From: Purpureocillium takamizusanense
Lineage: Eukaryota > Ascomycota > Sordariomycetes > Hypocreales > Ophiocordycipitaceae
Direction: 5' to 3'
NCBI RefSeq assembly: GCF_022605165.1
Contig: NC_063075.1
Span: 186,001 to 250,000 of the forward strand
DNA: 64,000 nt
Part shown: positions 1 through 8,999 of the stretch, piece by piece
Numbering within the stretch: position 1 is the first letter of the stretch
Layout of the letters: the number at the start of each line of letters is the position of its first letter
Made by a program: the position numbers and the translations under genes
The notes under the pieces: generated by a model
Told to the model about the DNA's origin: nothing
Database searches by the model: none
Seen by the model: the letters and a program-made list of their open reading frames with translations, nothing else

Positions 1-2
1 GG

Positions 3-1586
3 TGGGGCGAGATCAGGCCGAAACCAACATGTAAATACCTCGGATTAACAATGGACGCCTCACTGCGCTGGAAACAACACGTCGACGAAATAGAACGCAA
101 AGTCTCAAACACGATTGCCGCGCTCACGAGCCTCGGGAATTCGGCCTGGGGAGTCAAGACCAGGGACATGCGTGTCATCTACCGAGGCGTAGCAGTACCA
201 CAGATGATGTATGCATGCTCAGCCTGGTCTAACGCAGGATGGGGCGGTAAGGGCTACACAAACAGGACCATAAAGAAACTGCAAAGTCTGCAAGGGAGGG
301 CCGCTAGGGCCATAAGCGGCGCCTACAAGGCGACGTCACTACCTGCACTGGACGTCGAGATGCACCTTCTTCCAGTCGAAGAGCAGATTTGGAAACACAA
401 TGTCGAAGCTCTAGGACGCACAAATACTGGAGTGTGTCGGGTAGCCGATACAATGCAGACCTGTCGAAGAAAAGCTACGCCCAGAGAAGCAATCAGCCAC
501 GGCATACAAGCAAGGCATGGACCAGACATGGACAAACAGGAAAGGATCGAGCCGTTCGTTACGCCGCCATGGTGGCAAGGGCTGCGAGTCTACATTGAGG
601 ATACAGCAGAAAAGGCGCGCAAAATACATTTACACCTCATGAGAAGGGAGACAGCGGCTCTGCACATCTATACCGACGGTAGTGGCATCAACGGCAAGAT
701 CGGAGCCGCTGCGGTATGCCCAACAACGCAGCAAACACGTAGCTCATACATGGGAGACGAGGAGACCTCAACGGTATACGCGGGCGAGCTGCAAGGCATC
801 TCGCTAGCACTGCAGATAGCACAGCAGGACAGAACGGCAGGTTACAGGCGAAGCAAAGTCCTCATCTACACAGACAACCAAGCAGCCATCCGGTCCTCAG
901 CCAAGCCTAAGGGTAAGTCTGGGTCCTACTTGCTGAAACGCATTGCCACACAAACCATAGCACTACGAGAGCAAGGCCTGCCGGTCGAAATACGGTGGAT
1001 CCCAGCGCACTCCGGGGTACAAGGCAACGAAGACGCAGACAAAGCGGCCAAAGAAGCCACTGGATGGCGCGAGAGGGGACCAGCGGGACCGCGCGCAGAG
1101 ATGCCCGCAGATATCTACTCTCTTCATTCCACGTTGAAGACGTGGGCACACAAGGAAGCCAAAAGGACATGGGCGGCAAAGTGGGCGGCGGAGGAGCGAG
1201 GTAGAACCTCGTACCGCTACACACCCAAGCCAACCAAAAAGGTCCTGCAGCTACACGACGGGTTGAGCAAGCGCCAGAGTGCGCTTCTCGTCCAGATGCG
1301 AACAGAGAAGATAGGGCTCAACGACTTTCTCTTCAACCGAAGAGTACCGGACGCCACGGACGCCAGCTGCCCATGCTGGGAAGGACGACAAACGGTATCG
1401 CATGTCCTGCTGCGATGCCGCAAGTATCGACAACTCCGGCACCAGGAACTAGGCCACCTTCCAGGACGACACGACCTCCGGGACATATTGAACGAGCGCA
1501 AAGCAGCCGCGAAGGCCATCAAGTTCATGGAACTGACGGAGATCCTTGGGCAATTCAGGATCGCGTCCCAAACCAGACAAAGCTGA
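3..1586 (+). CDS. LINE ORF2 C-terminus: reverse transcriptase tail plus RNase H (partial)
   Basis: This is the retrotransposon polyprotein that copies element RNA into DNA at the target site. The frame is open upstream of the ATG at 51, and the residues before it (CKYLGLTM) match the end of a reverse transcriptase palm, so the ATG is internal. RNase H is complete by eye: D in IYTDGSG, E in AGELQGIS, D in IYTDNQAA, and H and D in HSGVQGNEDAD. Near the end, CPCW followed by SHVLLRC gives a C-x-C-x8-H-x4-C knuckle typical of this clade. No internal stop interrupts the roughly 527 visible codons, so this copy may be young or still active. The catalytic FADD-type reverse transcriptase motif would lie left of the window and cannot be checked. 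Confidence 0.85.
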   Translation, partial: WGEIRPKPTCKYLGLTMDASLRWKQHVDEIERKVSNTIAALTSLGNSAWGVKTRDMRVIYRGVAVPQMMYACSAWSNAGWGGKGYTNRTIKKLQSLQGRAARAISGAYKATSLPALDVEMHLLPVEEQIWKHNVEALGRTNTGVCRVADTMQTCRRKATPREAISHGIQARHGPDMDKQERIEPFVTPPWWQGLRVYIEDTAEKARKIHLHLMRRETAALHIYTDGSGINGKIGAAAVCPTTQQTRSSYMGDEETSTVYAGELQGISLALQIAQQDRTAGYRRSKVLIYTDNQAAIRSSAKPKGKSGSYLLKRIATQTIALREQGLPVEIRWIPAHSGVQGNEDADKAAKEATGWRERGPAGPRAEMPADIYSLHSTLKTWAHKEAKRTWAAKWAAEERGRTSYRYTPKPTKKVLQLHDGLSKRQSALLVQMRTEKIGLNDFLFNRRVPDATDASCPCWEGRQTVSHVLLRCRKYRQLRHQELGHLPGRHDLRDILNERKAAAKAIKFMELTEILGQFRIASQTRQS

Positions 1587-1880
1587 GCATTGGGGGGAGA
1601 CTGTAGGTACACAGACCCAAGACATGAGGCATATCGCTTCGACAGAGCCTGCAAACATTGAGCATTAGAGAGAACCACGATCTGCAGGAGCGGCCAGGCA
1701 AATGTAGATTGAGGTTGAGGAGCAAAGCGGGAATTTTGGGGGCAGCTGGTCGGGGCTTTGTTTACATTGCACTGGCGAAGTGGGGCGGCTGGAGGTTAAT
1801 CCGGTCGCGTCGGCTGCCTGCCAGACCCCGCTCACCGGGCATGGCTGCGCATTAAATTAGCGGCTACAACCGAGTAGGAA

Positions 1881-1900
1881 TTCAGTTCAGTTCAGTTCAG
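1881..1900 (+). repeat. (TTCAG)4 tandem repeat at the LINE tail
   Basis: Four perfect TTCAG units sit about 295 bases after the LINE stop codon. This is the likely 3' terminal simple repeat of the element. Confidence 0.6.
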
Positions 1901-2505
1901 TCCCGAAACTCTATTCCCTCTTATATATAAGCAAAGCTAGTAGCTGCGCTCCGCATTACTTCGTTCTTGCCTCGCAAAGCTGCTGCGCAGCTTTGCTTAA
2001 TGAAAATGCAATGCTGGGCGGTGAATGCTTGTTGCCCCCACCCCCTATTATCGGCGCTGATCTTCGCGGGCTGTTGCTTTGGCGCGGCGGGCTGGGCGAA
2101 CGGTCCTGCTGCACCACCGGGTTGGCTTCATGATGTCGGGGCACTCTCGATTTGTGTTGCGCTGACACTACGCAACAACTTAGCGTGCCTCACCTCGCGT
2201 AGGTATCTTGCGTCAGGAGCCTTTGAGAGGATTGATATTGCCTATATCTCTCTTTATAGATCGGACTCTACTAAGGAGCAGGGTATGAGAATGGGGCCAC
2301 ATGAGTGAGAATACAATAGTTTTTACGTAGGGTTTTATTTTATTTAGGATGAAAGCTTATAGTTCTAAGCTTATAAACTACGTACGTGACCGGGCTTTTT
2401 ACTATTTCTTTTCGGAGTGGTTAAGTATTGTCTATTGTCTCCCTTCAACACTTATAACCGTTATACCTACCTAGGCTATCCTTATAACGGAACTCCTTAG
2501 TCGGC
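1901..2505. other. AT-rich spacer between the LINE tail and the secreted-protein gene
   Basis: No convincing coding sequence. It holds a hairpin at 1974-1996 and T/A-rich runs around 2320-2400, including two direct AAGCTTAT copies. It could be older transposon debris, but no element could be named. Confidence 0.5.
1974..1996. repeat. Perfect 10-bp inverted repeat with 3-base loop
   Basis: GCAAAGCTGC and GCAGCTTTGC flank TGC. It could be a hairpin left by a mobile element or a transcription-end structure. It belongs to no gene I can model. Confidence 0.5.
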
Positions 2506-3380
2506 CTATTCCTTCTCCTTAGAGGCTTCCTCCAATAGTTCTTTATCTCCTTGCTTAGCGGCATCTTTAGATCCTTGCCAGTAATAGAGACTCTGGAGAT
2601 ACTGGTACCTCTCGGTGCCCTTGGATAGACCGTCAAAACACTCAATCGATGCCTGGGATTTTCGCTTCATCTCATGATAGGCATACGGATAGTGGCACCT
2701 AACGTAGGATGATGCTCCAACATAGCATAGACCTCTATCTTTCTCGCACTTAATTCATCCGCTACGGTTAGCTGCTGGACTGAGCGGGGGATTAGAAAAT
2801 ACATACCGGAGAATCCCTGGCGCACTTCAAAGACAGCCGTTCCCAGAATGGCTCGGTTTCCGCCGCAGGAGTAGCCGAGGAGCTGGTTTCTTCTTTGCCA
2901 TCCCACCACAAACCACCCCCGTACTTGATCCAGTTTCCGGTTTTCCCGCTGATCATGCAGTGATTCGTAGTTGCGTTGCATTGCTATCTTTATACGTCAG
3001 CGTTTATCCGTAGCGACCCTACGGCTTTGGGCTGCCGGGATCTTATCTGACTGACCCCCGGGCGAAAGGCATATTTGCTCCAGAGACGATGGCCCCAGTC
3101 GTACTAGTTAATAAGATATAGGTTAGCATGATATATACGGCAAAGCCCCTAGCTGCATGCATGACTAACAACTGTCATATGGTTGTCCTTGTACCAGTCC
3201 TTGTAAGCTTCCTAGGGACGAGACAACATGTCAGCAACGGGAAGTGCTAAAGGGGCAAGCATCCGTGGGACTTACCACTTCTTCACGAGTGAACGGAAGG
3301 CCTGTTGATTGGGGGGGCGGGATAGCGCTGCACAGGCTGGCAGCAACCAGAAGTTGAAGAAGATGGGCGAGGATCATCAT
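2506..3380 (-). CDS. Five-exon secreted cysteine-containing protein, unknown family
   Basis: No single long frame exists; the model comes from joining open blocks. Exons (minus strand) are 3380-3276, 3211-3170, 3103-3056, 2983-2807 and 2748-2506, about 204 residues, and every junction is phase 0. Exon 1 gives a clear signal peptide (MMILAHLLQLLVAASLCSA). The mature part is rich in W, Y and K, has seven cysteines in the last two exons, one N-A-T glycosylation sequon and a charged C-terminus ending EEASKEKE. Introns 1 and 4 have good donors (GTAAGT, GTATGT); introns 2 and 3 use weaker ones (GTTAGT, GTCAGT) but have CTAAC and CTGAC branch-like sites. If intron 3 is not real, exons 3 and 4 read in one frame broken by TAA (2990-2992) and TAG (2984-2986), which would make this a pseudogene. 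I do not recognise the family. Confidence 0.5.
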
Positions 3381-4589
3381 GGTCGTGTTCTGCCGTGTTC
3401 TGCTCTGTGGATTCCGTAGAGGGTTTGAGATTAGCTAGAAAGGTGTCGCCGTGTTGTCTTCAGACACATTACTACGCGGAGGGCATTCCCCGTCTTTATA
3501 CTCGTTTACAACTATCATAACGCTATGAACTGGATGTGTCAACAATGACGCGCCGAAACACATATTCTACGGCCCGAATGCTTTTACTCAAATATTCCTT
3601 CCGCCCTTAATTATTTAGGAAGTATCTAGCGAGCCGGCTGGATCTATACCGTATTGCTTCAATGCTGTTTCATCGCCATAGTGCGTCATCTCGTTGCCGT
3701 CTGCTATGTAAAAGTATTAATACAAAGTAGCGCATACCCATCGGGCGGCATGATCCCCTTCTTTGTCATTGGAGTAGGACCCGTGGCATGATACAACTCG
3801 GCACTTATCTTTCTTGTTCCGGGGCATTCACGGTCCAAGTTTGAAGTAACAGTTACGTATTTTAAAACTGGGTAATGAAGCATAAACCAGTCGAGGGGAC
3901 CGGCCTGTGTTTCGAAACAAACGATGACGATGACGAAGACGATGACGAAGACGAAGACGAAGGCGAAGACGAAGACGACGACGACGACGATGAATATGGC
4001 ACCACGAGGTGGCCGGCGGCGTGGCTGCTAAAGGCCGACGGGCGGCATCACGAGCGACGGCACCCGGCACGCGCGGACACCCCACTCAGCCCGGCCCAGC
4101 CCGGCCCGGCCCGGGAAGAGGAGTACCCGTCGACCCCCCGATGTCATGACATGATTAGGAAATAGCGGAAACGCGTGTTTTTTCTTTCTTTCTAGGGTAA
4201 ATTGTGAGCCCCGCTTGCTAGGTAGCGAAGGGGCAGACGAGGCCCCACGGTCGCAAGGCGGCAGTTGGTGGCGGCGAGGGCATCTCTCACTGGCGCGGGC
4301 GCAGTCATGGGCACAGGCCTCGCCTTGGAGCGGACGGGAATCAAAGAGCGCTCCAATACCGTGACATGGCGAGGAAACGGCGGTTTCTCGGGCGAATCGA
4401 GCTCTGTGCCGGCGCGGCGGCTGCGTTGTGACCGTGTAATTCAATGGACATGTCGGCGTGCGTTGCGGCATGTTGGTCTCGATCCGACTCATGCCTGCGC
4501 ACACACCAAAAAAGGCTGACGCGGCCAAGGACAAGTTCTACAGGTCCTACTCTGAAACCATGCGTACCACGCTCGGAAAATACAAGTCT
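3381..4589. other. Spacer with a low-complexity acidic triplet tract
   Basis: No supported gene. Open frames here are short and compositionally biased. The GAC/GAT/GAA tract at 3921-3993 accounts for the longest plus-strand frame. Confidence 0.5.
3921..3993 (+). repeat. GAY/GAA trinucleotide-rich tract
   Basis: About 24 consecutive triplets, almost all GAC, GAT or GAA. It would encode poly-Asp/Glu in one frame, but there is no surrounding gene. It resembles the triplet tract inside the neighbouring gene at 4590-5903. Confidence 0.7.
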
Positions 4590-5903
4590 CTATGCGTCTA
4601 CTGCCGCTCTTCTCGTAGCCGCCGCCGCCGCCGTCACGCCCTTCCACGTCCGCCCCTGGAGGTGCCTCACGCACAGCCTGGTCCCCTCGTCCGGGTAGTA
4701 CAGCCAGCAGGCCCAGCGCGCCCAGGTGCCGCGCTTCATCTGGTCCCTCGCCCGCTGGCCGACGAGGTCCTCGATGAAGGCCCCGCGCTGGACGGCGAGG
4801 CGCGTGCCGAAGACGCGCTCCAGGTAGTGCGCCCTCGAGGCGACGTGCGGCTTGTCGTGCCAGAAGAAGAGGGGCGTCAGGGGGACCGTGGAGCGACCAC
4901 CGTCGTCGTCGTCGTCGCGGTGGCGGTGGTGGTCAGCATCCTCGGCTGCGGCGCCGTCGACGACGAAGTCGCCTTTCAGGGCGGCGGTCAGGGCGCGCAG
5001 GGCGGGGAACTTGACGACGTGGTTGGAGGTGGCATAGGAGCGCATGCGCGTGGAGGGGAGGCAGACGTATTTCACGGGAGGGCGGGGGTAACAAAGGTCG
5101 TCGGCTGCTGAGTCGTCATTGCCGGCCGAGCTACCATCAGCTGAGCTGTCATAGTTGTCGTCGTCGTCGTCGTGGTCGGCAGCGGCGGCGGAGGAGGAGG
5201 AGGAGGAGAAGGAGGAGGAGGAGGAGGAGGAGGAGGTCGAGCTCGAGCCACAGGCAGAGGCGTCCATGACGCGCAGGATGGACCGCAGCGGAATGTCGGC
5301 CGCGAGGGGCCAGTCGTGCTGCTGCACCCACACGTACGGCGTGGTGGCGAGACGCAGCGCCGAGCGCACCGCCAGCCCGAAACCGAGTCGCCGCGTTGGC
5401 TCGACAAAGGTGATGCGCCCGTCTGCGGTCCGGGAGATGTGCAGCGCGACGGGGTCCCTGCGGCCCTCGAAGCCGTACTCTGCCTCGTCGCGGGACTCGA
5501 CCAGCACGGCGTCCGGACACCCCTGCTCCCATGCGTCCTCGTCGGCCGCTCGTGCGTCTCGGTGACGCGGTGGATGCGGCCGCCGACGATACTCGCCGAG
5601 CACGAAGCGCTTCACGTTGCGCTTGTAGGCGTCGTACTGCGCCGCCCCCTCGGCCGTCACGACGCCCTTTTTCAGCCGCGCGCAGTCCCCCACCGAGTCG
5701 AACGTGTCCAGCACGACGACGACGGGGCAGGCGAGCAGGGAGGGGCAGTGCGCGCCAAAGGACCGCGCGACGGCGGCGATGAGGTCGGTGCCCGGCGCCG
5801 AGGGCGTGGGCGAGGTGGTGATGATGACGGTCACATCGTTGGCGATGTCGTCGATGGGGTGCATGCCTTGTCGTCGGACCGCGGGCGGCGGCGCCGCCAT
5901 CAA
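4590..5903 (-). CDS. Glycosyltransferase-like protein with Ser/Asp-rich insert
   Basis: A single exon of 437 residues. The N-terminal part (VTVIITTSPTPSAP, then VVVVLDTFDS) reads like the nucleotide-sugar fold of family 2-like glycosyltransferases. PYVWVQQHDWPL and TPLFFWHDKPH are motifs I associate with a fungal family of uncharacterised glycosyltransferases, and the C-terminal WARWACWLYYPDEG and LCVRHLQGR segments fit it. No signal peptide or membrane segment is evident, so a cytosolic place is likely. Residues about 218-265 are a Ser run followed by Ala and Asp runs encoded by triplet repeats, and a second Asp/His-rich insert follows near 330. These are probably expansion loops. Substrate and pathway are unknown. 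The first ATG is used; a second in-frame Met 13 residues later (MHPIDD) is an alternative start. Confidence 0.7.
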   Translation of the reverse strand: MMAAPPPAVRRQGMHPIDDIANDVTVIITTSPTPSAPGTDLIAAVARSFGAHCPSLLACPVVVVLDTFDSVGDCARLKKGVVTAEGAAQYDAYKRNVKRFVLGEYRRRPHPPRHRDARAADEDAWEQGCPDAVLVESRDEAEYGFEGRRDPVALHISRTADGRITFVEPTRRLGFGLAVRSALRLATTPYVWVQQHDWPLAADIPLRSILRVMDASACGSSSTSSSSSSSSFSSSSSSAAAADHDDDDDNYDSSADGSSAGNDDSAADDLCYPRPPVKYVCLPSTRMRSYATSNHVVKFPALRALTAALKGDFVVDGAAAEDADHHRHRDDDDDGGRSTVPLTPLFFWHDKPHVASRAHYLERVFGTRLAVQRGAFIEDLVGQRARDQMKRGTWARWACWLYYPDEGTRLCVRHLQGRTWKGVTAAAAATRRAAVDA

Positions 5904-8122
5904 CTCGCTCGTGGTTGCAGGGGGGCGGAGGAGGTGTTTTCGGTGTGGAGGGTGCGCCTCTCTCGCTCGCTCGGGGAAGAAAATGATGCAGGGGACTCGA
6001 TTTTTAGCACGGCCGGACCCCGGTGGAATTGTTGTGGAGACGCTCGGTGAGATGCTGGGCTCACCGGGATGTACAACACCGTACAGTATAATATGGCACA
6101 GTAACTACAGTATACCTTGTAGTAATAATATGATGCGTGGTGGGGCCAGCTAAGAATGGCCGTGTAAGTCGTGCCTGGTCGTCAGGCACAGCCATCGCCC
6201 AGGATAGAAGGGAACGGGATAAGACGGCATGGGAGCTCGCCATGGCGCCTCGTACCATCAGCGGCTTACTGTTCTGGTCATGAAAAGAGTTTGGATGTCT
6301 CACCAGGAAATGGGTCAAGACAAGACGTTACGAGCCGGACAACAGCCTCGAGTCCCTGATGTGGGTAGCAGCGTAAGTTAAAAGCTTCATGCTTGGTGTG
6401 CATCTCCGTAGACACAGCGTCTGAGACGCTTTCGCTCACTTATGCTATCGCCCCGGCTCCAAAATAAGATTGTAATCCTGTCAACTAGCTACGGCGTTGA
6501 CTGAATTAATCGTCAAGTTTAGGGCTCGTCAATAGCAGTTTGTCTCTTGACCCCATGTCGTGACTGTTTCGACGTCAGTGCGACCCACGCTTGCCGGCCT
6601 TGTTCAGCGTTTGCCGTCTTCATCCAGGCACGCTACGTTGCATGCGCGAGCAGCTGCCACGGGCGGCTTCGGCGTCTAATCGACCGGATCAGTCGGTTCA
6701 CCGGCACGGGACGCCACCGATTGTGGTTCCGGAAACACACGAACGAACGGTGGGGATGGGGGCTTCATCCGCATCAGAGGGTCAAAATCTTCCACCATGG
6801 GACACGAGCCAAGTCAAGGTGCGCCGTGGCTGACTGGCTTCGACCGGAGAGCTACAGTTCCTCGGTGTAATAGTACACAAGCTCCACTCCCACTTTGTTC
6901 TTCCTCTCCTGTCCTGGACACGCCCACCGGCTTTGGCCGTTGCGGTATGGCCGTGTGGCTGCTACAGCTGAAGCCACACACACACATGTCCGACGACGCA
7001 GCCCTACAGGACCCGTGGTGATATGCGAGCGACATGCAGGACAATGCAGCAGTTTTCCGTCGACTCTGCTAAGACGCATCACAACTGTCGCCTAAACTAC
7101 TGCCTCGACCTAGGGTAAACTAACTCCCTCGTATAATTGACTCGCATGGCTTAACCAAGTCGGTGGTGGTGGGAACGGTTCAACCTGAGTCGGTTCGGTG
7201 CTATTGTACGTGACCACATCAGGTTCATCATTATCCTTGACCTCGTCGATGTCAATCATCAGGCCGCTCAAGACGTCAACGCGCCATTTCTGCGTGCAGC
7301 CACGTCAGTCCATTGTTGCTCGGTGCGGACACGGCAGCCCCGCGCCGGGTGACGGTTCATTTGTTTGTGTGTTGGCGGGGTAAGCTTTTGGAACATGCAA
7401 GTCGCCCGGCTCTCGCGAACCGGTGGCATGTCACTGCTTGTGCGAACCCACGGAAAGTTGGCGCCACCAGCTGGACTTGTCAGCCGCATCCAAGCCCCTT
7501 CCCCCCCGGCACGTCCGCGTGCCGTGTCTAATGTTGGAACTCTGCATATCTCCTCGGACACTATTGTCACCTTCGTGTGTTGGTTGCCATCGAGACGAAT
7601 TGTCTGCGCGCACGTCATCGTCTGTCATGACATTCAGCCATATCCACTCGGAGTTGGAACTGCTCCAGAGACGTAGGCAGACCAGGTCTGGTGCGCCCCT
7701 GGAGGCATACTTTTCTATCGGAAGGTAGTCTGAGAGACGACATTCGGCTCTTGTTGCTCCGGGTCCTCGGGCGTACTGACATCAGGGCCCGAAAACCGGC
7801 CAGCCCGTGAGGTCCCGATCCTAAACATGGTGGGTTTTACTCTTGCTGTGACGCCACAGCACAATACTCACTGTCCCTGAGGAGGTCAGCCACAGCGAAG
7901 CAACATCTTCGAGTTCACGATGATGTCCCGAGGGGAGCGTATGTGAAGATGTCTACTCTTTGATGGCACAGGCGTCATCTATAAGAAGCGAGCCGTTCCC
8001 CAGTCTCAACACGATCCAGAACAGCAGCAAACTCAGCTCAAACATCTTAAGCCATCATCCTAGACCATCATCTCTCAAGACTTACACTGCATCAAAAACC
8101 ACAATTCTACGCCTCAGTCAAA
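5904..8122. other. Long intergenic spacer
   Basis: No coding model is supported; frames on both strands are short and lack family motifs. The right end should contain the promoter of the secreted protein at 8123. Confidence 0.5.
7980..7985 (+). promoter_or_regulatory. TATA-like element upstream of the double eight-cysteine protein
   Basis: TATAAG lies 138 bases before the ATG at 8123, with a CA-rich leader between them, a usual arrangement for strongly expressed secreted fungal proteins. Confidence 0.35.
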
Positions 8123-8746
8123 ATGAACTCCATCATCAAGTCCGTCCTCGTCGCCTCCGCCGCCCTGGCCCTCACCGCCAGCGCCGCCCCGGCCCTCTCT
8201 TGCCCACCGGGAACCGTCCCCGCCCTGAGCAACTACGGCGTCCAGTCGACTCCCGACAACGTCTGCGTCGTTCCCGGCACCTGCTACTACGACCCGCGCG
8301 GAAACTGCGCCGGCTTCGACGGCACCTTTGGCTGCGCCGCCGACGGCTGGTGCTGCCAGGGCACAGACCTCACCTCGGCCAAGAACGGCAACGTCTGCGT
8401 CGACCCGGCCGTCGGCCAGGCGAACCAGGAGCCTCCGCCTTCGCCGTCTTCCTCCCGCGCCGCCGTCAAGGCCAAAAGGGACAACGCGGCCGCCGCGTCT
8501 TGCCCTGCGGGTTCCATCCCGGCCAAGAGCGACTACGCTGCTCAGGCATCGGCCGACGACGTCTGCGTCACGCCCAAGACGTGCTACCCGGCCAGCGGCG
8601 CCAACTGTGCCGGTCAGGATGGCGTGTTTGCCTGCGCCATCAACGGGTGGTGCTGCCAGGGAACCGATCTGACTGCACCCAAGAACGGCAATGTCTGCGT
8701 GGATGCCACTGTTGGCCAGGCCAACCAGCAGCCCAGCTCTCAGTGA
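8123..8746 (+). CDS. Secreted protein with tandem eight-cysteine domains and a Kex2 site
   Basis: A 207-residue, intronless protein. Residues 1-21 are a signal peptide (hydrophobic core, ASA-AP cleavage). Two homologous domains follow, residues 27-92 and 127-192. Cysteines fall at 27, 48, 54, 62, 71, 77, 78, 92 and again at 127, 148, 154, 162, 171, 177, 178, 192, an offset of exactly 100 for all eight. Both copies share NGWCCQG/DGWCCQG and KNGNVCVD. The linker is Pro/Ser-rich and ends in a Lys-Arg pair (118-119), a Kex2 protease site that would release two small four-disulfide proteins in the Golgi. The start has a good context (CAAAATGAA). The family is not recognised; small size, secretion and cysteine content suggest an effector, antimicrobial or surface protein, which is inference. 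Confidence 0.85.
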   Translation: MNSIIKSVLVASAALALTASAAPALSCPPGTVPALSNYGVQSTPDNVCVVPGTCYYDPRGNCAGFDGTFGCAADGWCCQGTDLTSAKNGNVCVDPAVGQANQEPPPSPSSSRAAVKAKRDNAAAASCPAGSIPAKSDYAAQASADDVCVTPKTCYPASGANCAGQDGVFACAINGWCCQGTDLTAPKNGNVCVDATVGQANQQPSSQ

Positions 8747-8999
8747 GCCACTTCTATTAATGTTATAGATTGGGCACGGATTTCTTCTGGTGGTGTTATA
8801 GACTAGACTATAGAAGCTTACATCTGCAATGTGATCAGTTTCTTGAGACGCAGACCAGTGAGCCTATGTATTCCGAAGCCTCGTCTGCCATCTGACGTAA
8901 CATGGCAATGAAACCGATAAAGGATACCGTTCCAATCCGTGCCTCACGAAGCGTATATCCCTGTGTACGACGAGTAGGCTCTGGTGCGCAAAGTTTGCT

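Larger units (their letters stand above)
1..1900 (+). mobile_element. 3' end of a non-LTR (LINE) retrotransposon, truncated by the window edge
   Basis: The sequence shows an open frame from base 3 to 1586 that carries the last part of a reverse transcriptase, a full RNase H domain and a terminal cysteine/histidine knuckle. About 300 bases of untranslated sequence follow and end in four copies of TTCAG. This order is that of fungal Tad1/I-type LINEs. The 3' boundary at about 1900 is inferred from the short tandem repeat, because many LINE tails end in simple repeats. The 5' end lies outside the window. Confidence 0.8.

Noticed and set aside
2984..3022. A 39-nt intron (GTAGGG donor) in the secreted protein gene
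   Set aside because: It also keeps frame, but a 72-nt intron ending at the same acceptor has a better length and an equally plausible donor.
3875..4165. Open frame encoding a very acidic 96-residue protein
   Set aside because: It rests on the GAC/GAT/GAA triplet tract; no signal, splice model or conserved block supports it.
4458..6050. Long plus-strand frames opposite the glycosyltransferase-like gene
   Set aside because: They are Gly/Arg/Val-rich mirror frames of a GC-rich real gene and lack family motifs.
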